A stretch of 64,000 nt of DNA, taken from NCBI GenBank assembly GCA_963809385.1, contig CAWEJL010000005.1, positions 124,001 through 188,000 of the forward strand. Reading direction: 5' to 3'. The translations under genes were made by a program, and so were the position numbers. The notes below the pieces were generated by a model, which did not search any database, had not been told where the DNA came from, and worked only from the letters and a program-made list of their open reading frames with translations. Shown here piece by piece: positions 7,414-15,126 of this stretch. The DNA is from JAKAIY01 sp963809385 (GTDB lineage Bacteria; Chloroflexota; Ktedonobacteria; Ktedonobacterales; JADMIN01). How positions within the stretch are numbered: position 1 is the stretch's first letter; the number at the start of each line of letters is the position of its first letter.

Positions 7414-9411
7414 ATGACCGACACCCCCATACCAACCACCGGTCAGTCCGCCAGTCCGGATAACTGGCAATCACTTGTCGAGCCAATCGCCTGGCGCCCC
7501 ACGAATACCTACATCGAACGCAGCCGGCTGCGTTCATTCATGCAGCGGCATGGTATCTCCAGCTACGATGAACTGTTGCGACGCGCGTCCGAGGACCCCA
7601 CGTGGTTCTGGGATGTGGTCCCTAATGATCTGGGCCTCGTCTGGCGCAAACGCTACACACAGGTCATGGATAGCTCGCGTGGTCCCCAATGGACCCGCTG
7701 GTACATCGGCGGACAGCTCAACTACGTGGATACCGCGCTCGACAAATACGCGACTGGTGAGGCCGCGCAACGTATCGCACTCATCTGGGAGGGCGAGGAA
7801 GGCGCCGTCTCCCGCTACACCTACGCCGAGCTGCTTCATCTCACGAATAAGACCGCGCATGCGCTGCGCACGCTTGGCATCGGCAAGGGGGATCGTGTCG
7901 GTGTCTACATGCCAATGATCCCGGAGGTCGTCGCCGCGACACTCGCATGCGGCAAACTGGGCGCGATATTCACCCCCATTTTCTCCGGCTACGGGGCCGA
8001 CGCCGTCGCCTCGCGACTGGTAGATAGCGGAGCGAAGCTGCTCATCACCGCCGATGGCTTTTACCGCCGTAGCAAAGTTGTGCCGATGAAGGAAACAGCC
8101 GACGCCGCCGTAGCGAACGCACCCGCGATTGAGCGTGTTCTCGTCGTGCGTCGCGTTGGCGGCGCTGTTCCGTGGAGCGAAGAACGCGACATCTGGTGGG
8201 ACGACGCGCTCGACAGCCAGCCTACCACCTTCGAGAACGAGGTCACGGACGCCGAAGACCCCTACATGCTCATCTACACCTCTGGAACCACCGGACGCCC
8301 GAAAGGAGCCGTTCATACGCACTGCGGCTTCCCCCTCAAGGGCGCGCAGGACATGGCGCATTGTTTTGATGTCCAGTCCGATGACACGCTCTTCTGGATG
8401 ACCGATATGGGCTGGATGATGGGACCGTGGGCGGTCAGTGGAACACTCATGCTCGGCGCGACACTCGTCATTTACGACGGCGCCATGGATTATCCAGGCC
8501 CCGACCGGCTCTGGGCGCTAGCAGAGCGTCATCGCGTAACAGTGCTAGGCATCTCGCCCACTGCCGTCCGCTCGCTCATGGTCCATGGCGACGAACCAGT
8601 CAAGCGCCATGATTTGAGCGCACTGCGCGTCATCGGCTCAACAGGCGAGCCATGGAACTCTGCTCCCTGGCATTGGTGCTTCAATGTCATCGGCGGCGGC
8701 CAGCGACCGATCATCAACTACTCCGGCGGGACCGAGGTATCGGGAGGCATCGTCGGCTGCGCCACCATCACACCGATCAAGCCATGCTCATTCTCCGGCC
8801 CTATCCCTGGCATGGCCGCCGATGTGGTAGATGATAACGGCGCATCTGTACGCGGGCAGGTCGGCGAACTGGTCATTCGCCAGCCCTGGCCCGGCATGAC
8901 GCGCGGCTTCTGGCGCGATCCCGAACGTTACGAGAGCGCGTACTGGAACCGTTTTCCCGGCGTCTGGACACATGGTGACTGGGCGGTGGTGGACGCTGAT
9001 GGGTTCTGGTATATCCTTGGCCGCTCTGATGACACCATCAAAGTCGCCGGTAAGCGCCTCGGTCCTGCGGAGGTCGAATCCGCCGCCGTCACCCATCCTG
9101 CCGTCAGTGAAGCCGCCGCAATCGGGGCGCCGCATCCTGTCAAAGGCGAAGTGGTCATCGTATTCGCGGTTCTTCAGCCAGGCATTGACCCTTCCGAAGC
9201 GCTACGAGGGGAAATCAAGGCTGCGGTTGTTCAGGCGCTTGGTCCGGCGCTGAAGCCAGAATCGGTCTACTTCGTTACACAGCTTCCCAAAACGCGTAAT
9301 GGTAAAGTTTTGCGCCGCCTGATACGTGCGCGCCATCTTGGAAGCGTTCTCGGCGATACCTCTTCTCTGGAGAGCGTTGAAGCGTTGGAAGCTATCGCCC
9401 AGGCGAAGTAG
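7414..9411 (+). CDS. AMP-forming acyl-CoA synthetase (acetyl-CoA synthetase-like)
   Basis: A 665-residue ANL-superfamily ligase that activates a short carboxylate as acyl-AMP and transfers it to CoA. The P-loop LIYTSGTTGRPKGAVHTHCG is complete, followed by WMTDMGWMMGPW, the NYSGGTEVSGG aromatic-Thr motif, the hinge region FWYILGRSDDTIKVAGKRLG, and the C-terminal catalytic lysine in LPKTRNGKVLRR. The N-terminal ~100 residues match the acetyl-CoA synthetase group. The ATG at 7414 follows AAAAGGAG by ten bases. Substrate could be acetate, propionate or a longer acid; an upstream link to methylmalonyl-CoA mutase through propionyl-CoA is possible but only inferred. Confidence 0.88.
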   Translation: MTDTPIPTTGQSASPDNWQSLVEPIAWRPTNTYIERSRLRSFMQRHGISSYDELLRRASEDPTWFWDVVPNDLGLVWRKRYTQVMDSSRGPQWTRWYIGGQLNYVDTALDKYATGEAAQRIALIWEGEEGAVSRYTYAELLHLTNKTAHALRTLGIGKGDRVGVYMPMIPEVVAATLACGKLGAIFTPIFSGYGADAVASRLVDSGAKLLITADGFYRRSKVVPMKETADAAVANAPAIERVLVVRRVGGAVPWSEERDIWWDDALDSQPTTFENEVTDAEDPYMLIYTSGTTGRPKGAVHTHCGFPLKGAQDMAHCFDVQSDDTLFWMTDMGWMMGPWAVSGTLMLGATLVIYDGAMDYPGPDRLWALAERHRVTVLGISPTAVRSLMVHGDEPVKRHDLSALRVIGSTGEPWNSAPWHWCFNVIGGGQRPIINYSGGTEVSGGIVGCATITPIKPCSFSGPIPGMAADVVDDNGASVRGQVGELVIRQPWPGMTRGFWRDPERYESAYWNRFPGVWTHGDWAVVDADGFWYILGRSDDTIKVAGKRLGPAEVESAAVTHPAVSEAAAIGAPHPVKGEVVIVFAVLQPGIDPSEALRGEIKAAVVQALGPALKPESVYFVTQLPKTRNGKVLRRLIRARHLGSVLGDTSSLESVEALEAIAQAK

Positions 9412-9613
9412 CGTCCTGCTCTGGAGAACTTGCGGAGGCTACATCACGGCGATCTTCGGCATTGACGCCAGGCCGCCACATGACTACGATAGATACAAGA
9501 TCCAGAGGTGGTAATTCACTGAAGCGAATCACGTCTGGAGTCGCTAGCGAATATGGGCTGAGACAACCGGCAAGCCGTGAGAGCGGACCGTCGCTGGTGG
9601 AAGGTAGCTGGGG

Positions 9614-10427
9614 ATGACCAGCATCGAAATCACGACTCCCGATGGCGCCCAACAGTTCACCCTGCAATCCGACAACGTCACGATCGGCAGGCTTACGACA
9701 AACGACATCGTCTTACCGTATTCACATATTTCCCGACGCCACGCCGAGATGCGCATGTCCAAAGGGGTTTGGTGGATCGCCGACCTACGAAGCACCAATG
9801 GTCTCCATGTCAGCGGCCAGCGGGTCCAGGAGACACCGCTGGAACCAGGCGCGATTGTCGAACTCTCACCACACGTCTCCTTGCGGCTCTTGCCCATCCC
9901 AACGCCGCCCACGTCCCCGCCAGCGACGCCACACACTTCTCGAGGGAGCGCAACCAACCCCACTTGCGGCGTACGCGCCCCGCTCGCCTTACGCGGAAGA
10001 TGAAGCGCCATATTATCCACAGATGCGGCCCGCTGCTCCAGAGTCCAAACCGCGCTCGACGCTCCCCAACGCTCCATTACCTGATGCCAGCGCCCCTCGC
10101 CAGCCCGCCGTGTCACGCGCGGATCAATCTCCTGGCAGTCTTGCGCATCAGTCGGTGACTGACTCACTCGCCCCCCAACTCCAAGCCGCTGAACTGCTAC
10201 GCCGTCGCCGTGCGGCGACAGGCATTCCATCAACGTTGTTACATATCTGTCAGACATGCGGGCAACTCACCGCTCCAGACGCTGTTTACTGCCAAAGTTG
10301 CCACCATGCCATCGCCGCTGAGTGTCCCAATTGCCGTCTCAGCCTGCTGCCAATCCAAGATACGTGCCCGCGCTGTCAGACGCCCAACCCTGGTTCCGTC
10401 CGGCGCGGCCGCCACTCTACCCGGTAA
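9614..10427 (+). CDS. FHA-domain protein with C-terminal double zinc ribbon (frameshifted)
   Basis: An FHA domain occupies residues 1-95 and should bind phosphothreonine: it has the TIGRLTTNDIVL, SHISRRHAE and STNGLHVSG motifs of the family. The frame then breaks near 9955-9960; removing one C from a CCCC run joins it to a Pro-rich linker and to a double zinc ribbon ending at 10427, with CQTCG, YCQSC, ECPNC and CPRC knuckles. I treat the two parts as one gene of about 270 codons. A phosphothreonine reader next to zinc-ribbon signalling proteins fits with the zinc-ribbon kinase at 26 kb (inference). Confidence 0.75.
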
Positions 10428-10472
10428 ACGAACACGCGCCTCTGTCAGGTAGGTTGCACAACAAAATTCGGG

Positions 10473-10502
10473 TTGACGCGGTGCGCCTGGGAGGGACACA
10501 AT
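10473..10502 (+). promoter_or_regulatory. Possible sigma-70-type promoter of the acidic protein gene
   Basis: TTGACG at 10473-10478 and CACAAT at 10497-10502 with an 18-base spacer. About 105 bases upstream of the GTG at 10608. The -10 is imperfect. Confidence 0.4.
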
Positions 10503-10607
10503 ATCGCGAGACCAATAACGGTGATACGGACATACCCGCCGCTGACTAAATACAGCCCCAAGAGTTCGCGACGTTTGGAACAAGATTCCGCTTTGAGGAG
10601 GCGTACA

Positions 10608-10857
10608 GTGACCACGACGCATACTGAACCATCTTACGGCGCACGCACGCTGGCAATCGCTGGCGACGCCACCGCGTTCCTCGCGCAAGCAATTAACCCT
10701 GACGAGACACTCCATCTGAATGAAGAAGAGGGATGAATTCGAAGAAGAAGGCGAATTCGAAGAAGACGACGAACTCGATGAAGAGTTCGATGACGAGGAT
10801 GAAGACTGGGAAGACGATCTCGATGAAGAGTTCGATGACGAGGATGAAGACGAGTGA
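10608..10857 (+). CDS. Small Asp/Glu-repeat protein (one frameshift)
   Basis: The GTG at 10608 follows GAGGAGG by six bases. The first ~40 residues are unremarkable (VTTTHTEPSYGARTLAIAGD and on), then the reading frame stops at 10736. Removing one G from the GGG at 10730-10732 lets it run on into a tail of about 40 residues made almost only of Asp, Glu, Phe, Leu and one Trp, ending at 10857. The tail contains an exact 33-base duplication (10774-10806 and 10819-10851), each coding LDEEFDDEDED. Full length is about 82 residues. Such tails occur in RNA polymerase delta subunits and in DNA-mimic or histone-like chaperones, but no such domain is visible. Function unknown. Confidence 0.6.
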
Positions 10858-10893
10858 CACCTCGCTAGCCTTTTAAGCGTGCCAGCGAGGTGT
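10857..10893. terminator. Hairpin between convergent genes
   Basis: A 10-bp perfect stem, ACACCTCGCT at 10857-10866 with AGCGAGGTGT at 10884-10893, loop of 17 bases containing TTTT. It sits directly after the acidic protein stop and before the 3' end of the minus-strand reductase, so it could serve both. There is no downstream T-run, which lowers confidence. Confidence 0.55.
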
Positions 10894-10924
10894 GTAGGGT
10901 TACCCTCGAGGAAAGAGAACAGGA

Positions 10925-11930
10925 TCACCGCATAGACCAGCGCGAGCTTGCCTCGCGTTCGTCGCGCCTCCATATCTCGCTGCGCCTGCGCGGCCTCTTC
11001 CAACGGATACGTCGCGCCGACGACAATGCGCAGTTCCCCATCCGCAAGCCACGCCGCCATCGCTTGCACGCCTTCGCCAATCATGCGCGCCGGCAACACG
11101 GCCAGCCAGAAACCGACTAAAGACGCATTGCGCCGCATCAAGCGCGCGGTATCTACGATCCCTGGTTGGCCACTCGCCTGCCCGAACGTGGCCAGCCTGC
11201 CAAACAGGGCGAGCGCCGCGAGGCTTCGATTGAAGACCTCGCCCCCGACAGGCTCAAGGATAACATCCGCTCCCTTGCCGCCTGTGAGCACGCGCACCCG
11301 TTCAGTCAAATCTTCCGTCGAGTAGTTTATGATTGCGTCCGCACCCAGTGAGCGAAGTAGTTCCGCCTTGTCATCCGATCCAACTGCGGCGATCACCATG
11401 CCAGCGCCCATCAGCCGCGCCATCTGGATCGCGAGCGTCCCCACACCACCCGCCGCAGCGTTAATCAGCACACTCTCCCCGGGCTGCATCTGTGTGGAGG
11501 TCTTCAGCAGATGGTATGCCGTCAATCCCTGCACGGGGAGCGCCGCGACTTCCGCGTCTGGCAATTGAGGGGGAGCAGGAGCCAGCAATCGCGGTGATGT
11601 CACAACATATTCCGCGTATCCACCACTCTGACACATCCCCATTACCCGCGCGCCCAGCCGCAGCCAACCCTCCTCTGTGACATTCGGGCCAAGCTCCACT
11701 ACCTCGCCAACAATCTCACTGCCAGGAACATACGGAAAAGCGGTCCGCTCCAGATAGCGGTCATAGCGCCGGGCAATATCAGCATAATTCACACCAGCGG
11801 CGGCCACCCGGATCAAGACTTGGCCTTCACTGGCGTGTGGCGTTGATATGCGCTCCAGTTGGATCACCTCGGGGTCCCCTGACGCGGTATATACGATAGC
11901 ACGCATCGTCTCGGGAATCACAAACTGCAT
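10925..11930 (-). CDS. NADPH:quinone oxidoreductase / zinc-independent alcohol dehydrogenase family
   Basis: A medium-chain reductase of about 335 residues. It shows the ETMRAIVYTASGDPEVIQLE start, the GVNYADIARRYDRY loop, and the nucleotide-binding AAAGGVGTLAIQMARLMGA of QOR enzymes, with no structural-zinc cysteines. The ATG at 11930 follows AAGGAG by six bases. The frame does not stop at the expected C terminus (GKLALVY); it runs on for about 230 codons through the hairpin and the antisense of the acidic gene, giving a Ser-rich tail. Removing one G of a GG pair near 10938 puts a TGA at 10927-10925 right after GKLAL, which I take as the real end. Confidence 0.8.
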
Positions 11931-12081
11931 CACAAGCTCCTTCGCAATGATTCGAGGAGTATCTCGGCCCACCACGACCGTTGCATTGGGAGCATATGAA
12001 TCATGGCTGGCACTCCGATAGTAGCATACATCCCACCAGAACCGCCCCAATGCTTACGCCGCTCTCCAGCTAGGAACATCG

Positions 12082-12110
12082 TTGACGCCCAGGACGTGAT
12101 GTGATACGAT
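12082..12110 (+). promoter_or_regulatory. Sigma-70-type promoter of tRNA-Val
   Basis: TTGACG at 12082-12087, 17-base spacer, TACGAT at 12105-12110, about 50 bases upstream of the tRNA. It is the best-formed promoter in the window. Confidence 0.65.
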
Positions 12111-12161
12111 CGAATGGTGTTGAGCGGCGATGTACATCGATACCTCTCAATCACTATGCCT

Positions 12162-12237
12162 GGGTGGTTAGCTCAGCCGGCAGAGCGCGTCGTTCACACC
12201 GACGAGGTCACTGGTTCAAGTCCAGTACCACCCACCA
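12162..12237 (+). tRNA. tRNA-Val (anticodon CAC), CCA encoded
   Basis: A full cloverleaf can be drawn. Acceptor GGGTGGT (12162-12168) pairs with ACCACCC (12227-12233), followed by A and encoded CCA. The D arm is GCTC/GAGC, the anticodon stem CGTCG/CGACG encloses TTCACAC with anticodon CAC, and the T arm is ACTGG-TTCAAGT-CCAGT. It reads GTG codons, which are frequent in these genes. A promoter lies upstream and a terminator downstream, so it is a one-gene unit. Confidence 0.96.
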
Positions 12238-12273
12238 AACGGCCATATCGGACATTTTCGCAAATTCACCGTC

Positions 12274-12317
12274 GCGCTATTCTCTCCAACAATTGGAGAG
12301 GGAGCGCGTTTCTTTTC
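12274..12317 (+). terminator. Rho-independent terminator after tRNA-Val
   Basis: Nested stem: GCGCT (12274-12278) with AGCGC (12303-12307) outside, CTCTCCAA/TTGGAGAG inside with a CAA loop, then GTTTCTTTTC. Stem and T-tract are both present. The rest of 12318-12592 holds only a weak promoter for the next gene. Confidence 0.8.
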
Positions 12318-12398
12318 AGTTCAGTGTGGCACGTGCGACCATGCGGCCAAAAGCCGCCTACGGAATCATAGCTCGGTAGGCTCCTAGTCATGCTGTCG

Positions 12399-12428
12399 TT
12401 GCCTGACATGGTATATACCTGCTATGCT
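12399..12428 (+). promoter_or_regulatory. Possible promoter with a palindrome in the spacer
   Basis: TTGCCT (12399-12404), 18-base spacer, TATGCT (12423-12428). The spacer holds the perfect 10-base palindrome GGTATATACC at 12410-12419, a possible operator. Located about 165 bases upstream of the zinc-ribbon membrane protein start. Confidence 0.35.
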
Positions 12429-12592
12429 GTAGCCGACTGTTTCATTCGCGCGTTCCAAAATGGTACGAAGTTCCACACCACCCAGGACACTACGCCTGGA
12501 AGTGGAACAGCGCCTGCATGGAAAGCCAGACGCTCGTGGGCATGAAGCGCAGTCGCGCGGGCCGCCCGCGGAGTTGAGAGAGGTGGTAACGA

Positions 12593-13126
12593 GTGGGGGT
12601 TCCACTGGAGCCAGTGATTCCGGCCTTTGTGGCGCAACAAGCCGCATCCATCAGTTCATTATCTGGACTGATTGGTATCGCCATATTCTTCTTCTTCGCC
12701 TTCGTCGCGATCTTCTGGATTGCTCTCATCTTCTGGACATGGCGTGATGTGCGCTCACGCACACAGGACGTTATCCTCCAGATCACAGCGACACTCCTCG
12801 TCGCCGTATTTAGCATCGGCGGCCTCTTCATTTACCTGATTGTGCGCCCTCGCCAGACCCTGGCCGAATTGTATGAGCGTCAGCTTGAAGAGGAATCGCT
12901 CCTCGCTGAGATGACTGAGCGGCAAACCTGCCCCACATGTCACTATCGCGTGGAAGGTGAGTTCCAACTCTGCCCATCATGTGGCACCAAGCTCCGGCGC
13001 CCCTGCCCTCGCTGTGACCATCTCCTTGAGCTCAAATGGAATGTCTGCCCGTTCTGCGGCTACGGTGGTGGCTCGATGGACAGCGGCCGCACCCCTTCGC
13101 GCGCCCCTTCGCGCGTTGAACGGTAG
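12593..13126 (+). CDS. Membrane protein with C-terminal zinc ribbons
   Basis: A 177-residue protein. Two hydrophobic segments (about residues 22-48 and 58-84) are followed by a short charged coiled-coil-like linker (LAELYERQLEEESLLAEM) and then a double zinc ribbon: CPTCHYRVEGEFQLCPSCG and CPRCDHLLELKWNVCPFCG, a clear set of eight metal-binding cysteines. The start is a GTG at 12593 with GAGAGGTGG upstream. It belongs to the same zinc-ribbon style as the proteins at 9.6, 26.0 and 59.6 kb. A membrane-tethered scaffold is plausible, but no function is established. Confidence 0.75.
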   Translation: MGVPLEPVIPAFVAQQAASISSLSGLIGIAIFFFFAFVAIFWIALIFWTWRDVRSRTQDVILQITATLLVAVFSIGGLFIYLIVRPRQTLAELYERQLEEESLLAEMTERQTCPTCHYRVEGEFQLCPSCGTKLRRPCPRCDHLLELKWNVCPFCGYGGGSMDSGRTPSRAPSRVER

Positions 13127-13157
13127 CCAGGGAAAACAAAGCGCTTAACCCCACAAC

Positions 13158-13198
13158 GGGCGAGGCGAGTCTCCGTGTATTTGAGGTCCGCCTCGCCC
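13158..13198 (+). terminator. Hairpin after the zinc-ribbon membrane protein
   Basis: A perfect 10-bp stem, GGGCGAGGCG (13158-13167) with CGCCTCGCCC (13189-13198), 21-base loop, 32 bases after the stop codon. Only a weak GTTT follows, so it is a probable but not classic terminator. Confidence 0.6.
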
Positions 13199-13250
13199 TC
13201 GCGTTTGGCCAATGTGTAGCACTTCACATCTCTTGTTCGTTTGATGTACG

Positions 13251-13270
13251 TATAATTGAGTATAATTGAG
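13251..13270 (+). promoter_or_regulatory. Tandemly repeated -10-like TATAATTGAG upstream of lepB
   Basis: Two exact copies of TATAATTGAG lie back to back at 13251-13260 and 13261-13270, each with a consensus TATAAT. No well-spaced -35 is evident; TTGTTC and TTGATG lie just upstream at short distances. Signal peptidase I starts 90 bases downstream. Confidence 0.45.
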
Positions 13271-13359
13271 TGTCATAGCCCTCCTCGCGTCGCACGACAT
13301 CTCTAACGCGTTCCCGAAGCGACGTATCGCAATATCACTGAAGGAGAGAGTTCATCGCG

Positions 13360-14040
13360 ATGACTGAGATTGCGGACAGACAACAAGGCAAGTTGCACAG
13401 TACTGCTGAGACTTCACGGCCCACTGGCCTCAACCAACAGATGGAGAGTCGGCATAATCTGGATAACGCTCGACAGCAGGCGCTCCTTCGAGAAGTAACA
13501 ACGACCTTACTCATCACTATTGTCCTGTTCTTGGGCTTGCGCTACTCGGCCCAGGCAGTTCCGCTCGATGGCCCCAGCATGCAGCCAGGCCTACACACGA
13601 ATGAGCGCGTGTTGGTCAACTCGCTCGCCTACATATTCAGGCAACCCCAGCGTGGTGATGTCATAGTTTTCCATCCGCCAGATGCGCTCACTCAGCGGTA
13701 CATCAAACGAGTCATTGGTTTGCCCGGAGATACCGTGCGGCTAACGCTCACAAATGTCTACATCAATGGCGTCAAGCTGAACGAATCCTACATTGCTCCA
13801 GCGCCATACGGATATCCAGAAAATCTAGAGCCCGAGACTGTTCATCTTGGACCCGACCAATTCTTCGTGATGGGGGACAATCGCACGAATAGCCAGGATT
13901 CGCGATATTTTGGCCCCATCTCGCAGCATGAAATCATCGGTAAAGCTGAATTTGTGGTTTGGCCCCTAAACGATATCCATAACATTGACAACTATGAGGA
14001 AACGTTCGTGATAATCCCTACCATTGACGTTTCCAAATAA
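13360..14040 (+). CDS. lepB: Signal peptidase I
   Basis: Cleaves signal peptides of exported proteins on the outer face of the membrane. A 45-residue cytoplasmic N terminus precedes one membrane segment (residues 46-66). The catalytic serine is S73 in DGPSMQPG and the general-base lysine is K116 in RYIKRVIGLPGD. The C-terminal box GDNRTNSQDSRYFGPI is complete. Length (226) suits the single-span type of monoderm bacteria. The ATG at 13360 follows GGAGAGAG by nine bases. It is convergent with the NUDIX gene. Confidence 0.95.
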   Translation: MTEIADRQQGKLHSTAETSRPTGLNQQMESRHNLDNARQQALLREVTTTLLITIVLFLGLRYSAQAVPLDGPSMQPGLHTNERVLVNSLAYIFRQPQRGDVIVFHPPDALTQRYIKRVIGLPGDTVRLTLTNVYINGVKLNESYIAPAPYGYPENLEPETVHLGPDQFFVMGDNRTNSQDSRYFGPISQHEIIGKAEFVVWPLNDIHNIDNYEETFVIIPTIDVSK

Positions 14041-14078
14041 TCTGCTCCATCCAGCGAGACAAATTGGCGTGTTTCAAC

Positions 14079-14846
14079 TCAGGCCTCCACGCCTGGGCGG
14101 AAGCGATAGAGCGCGGCTGGACGGTGCTGCCCCGACTTTCGGGTATGAGTTGTCGGCTCAAGGATACCAGTTGTCAACACTTTCTTGCGAAAGTTGCGCT
14201 TGTCTAACGGTCGGTCGAGGATAGCCTCATATACTTCCTGCAACTCACTCAGACTAAACTCTGGCGGCAGGAGCTGGAACCCAATCATCGTGTATTCAAG
14301 CTTGCCACGCAGCCGCTGCATGGTGTATTCCAGAATATTGCCATGATCAAACGCCAGCGAGGGTAAGTGATACACAGGGAACCACGCCGCTTCCGCGGCG
14401 TCATCACCGGCTGCCACCTTGAGAGTTTCCGCTCGAATGAGCGCATAGTAAACCACGGTGATAACACGCGTACGAGGATCGCGATGTGGATCGCCAAACG
14501 TATAGAGTTGTTCTAGATACACATCACGCACACCGGTCTCTTCTTCGAGTTCACGCCGCGCCGCGTCCTCGAGCGATTCAGCCGGATTGACAAACCCTCC
14601 AGGGATTGCCCAGAGCCCCTCGAATGGCCAGTGCTTTCTTTTGATCAGGAGCGCTTCAAGCCGCCGGCGTCGCATGGTAAGAATCACGACGTCCACAGTC
14701 ACCGATGGACGCTCATAGCGTGCAGGATCATACGCACCCATCGCCCGACGCGCCTCTTCTGAGGTGTCTATCGCGCTCGGTGGCTCTGACAGAGCGCCAT
14801 TTGGCTGGTCACCTTCCGCCTCCAATTCTCGCTGTCCCTTTCTCAT
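14079..14846 (-). CDS. NUDIX hydrolase with C-terminal winged-helix-like domain
   Basis: A 255-residue protein. Residues about 50-180 hold the NUDIX fold with the full metal-binding box GGFVNPAESLEDAARRELEEETGV-type (GX5EX7REXXEEXG). The remaining ~80 residues (FSLSELQEVYEAILDRPLDKRNFRKKVL) match the helix-turn-helix that follows the NUDIX domain in NrtR-like regulators and related ADP-ribose pyrophosphatases. It may therefore be a regulator of NAD metabolism or a simple hydrolase of ADP-ribose; the intact box favours catalysis. The ATG at 14846 follows GGGAG by six bases; upstream in-frame starts lack this. Confidence 0.85.
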   Translation of the reverse strand: MRKGQRELEAEGDQPNGALSEPPSAIDTSEEARRAMGAYDPARYERPSVTVDVVILTMRRRRLEALLIKRKHWPFEGLWAIPGGFVNPAESLEDAARRELEEETGVRDVYLEQLYTFGDPHRDPRTRVITVVYYALIRAETLKVAAGDDAAEAAWFPVYHLPSLAFDHGNILEYTMQRLRGKLEYTMIGFQLLPPEFSLSELQEVYEAILDRPLDKRNFRKKVLTTGILEPTTHTRKSGQHRPAALYRFRPGVEA

Positions 14847-15126
14847 TTGAGGCTCCCACGCAACATTCCCGCCCTCTTTTCGGAAGTCACGGCACGTGGA
14901 GTTCAAAAATGTGAATCGCCGCATACTTTGCTCTTGCTATAATAAGCGTAAAATAGCCCGCGCATGAAGAGCCGTCAAGCGGAGCATGCCGCCATTCACT
15001 GGCCTGGTCGCCGCAAGCGTTACTGGGGATAGAGGCGCTCGTCTGGAACATCCAGACAGCTCAAATTGACGCAAGGCTAGTACATGCGGAACGCAAGCCA
15101 GGGATTGTAGCGAAGGAGTGCGGCGG

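Noticed and set aside
7534..8361. A 275-codon open frame antisense to the acyl-CoA synthetase
   Set aside because: Shadow of a strong gene in a GC-rich genome; no recognisable motif.
9544..10257. A 237-codon minus-strand open frame opposite the FHA gene
   Set aside because: Its product has no motif and the plus strand has the FHA and zinc-ribbon signatures.
10239..12050. A 603-codon minus-strand open frame joining a quinone reductase to a Ser-rich tail
   Set aside because: The reductase domain ends near 10930; beyond it the frame is the antisense of the acidic repeat gene and the zinc-ribbon gene. One surplus G removes it.
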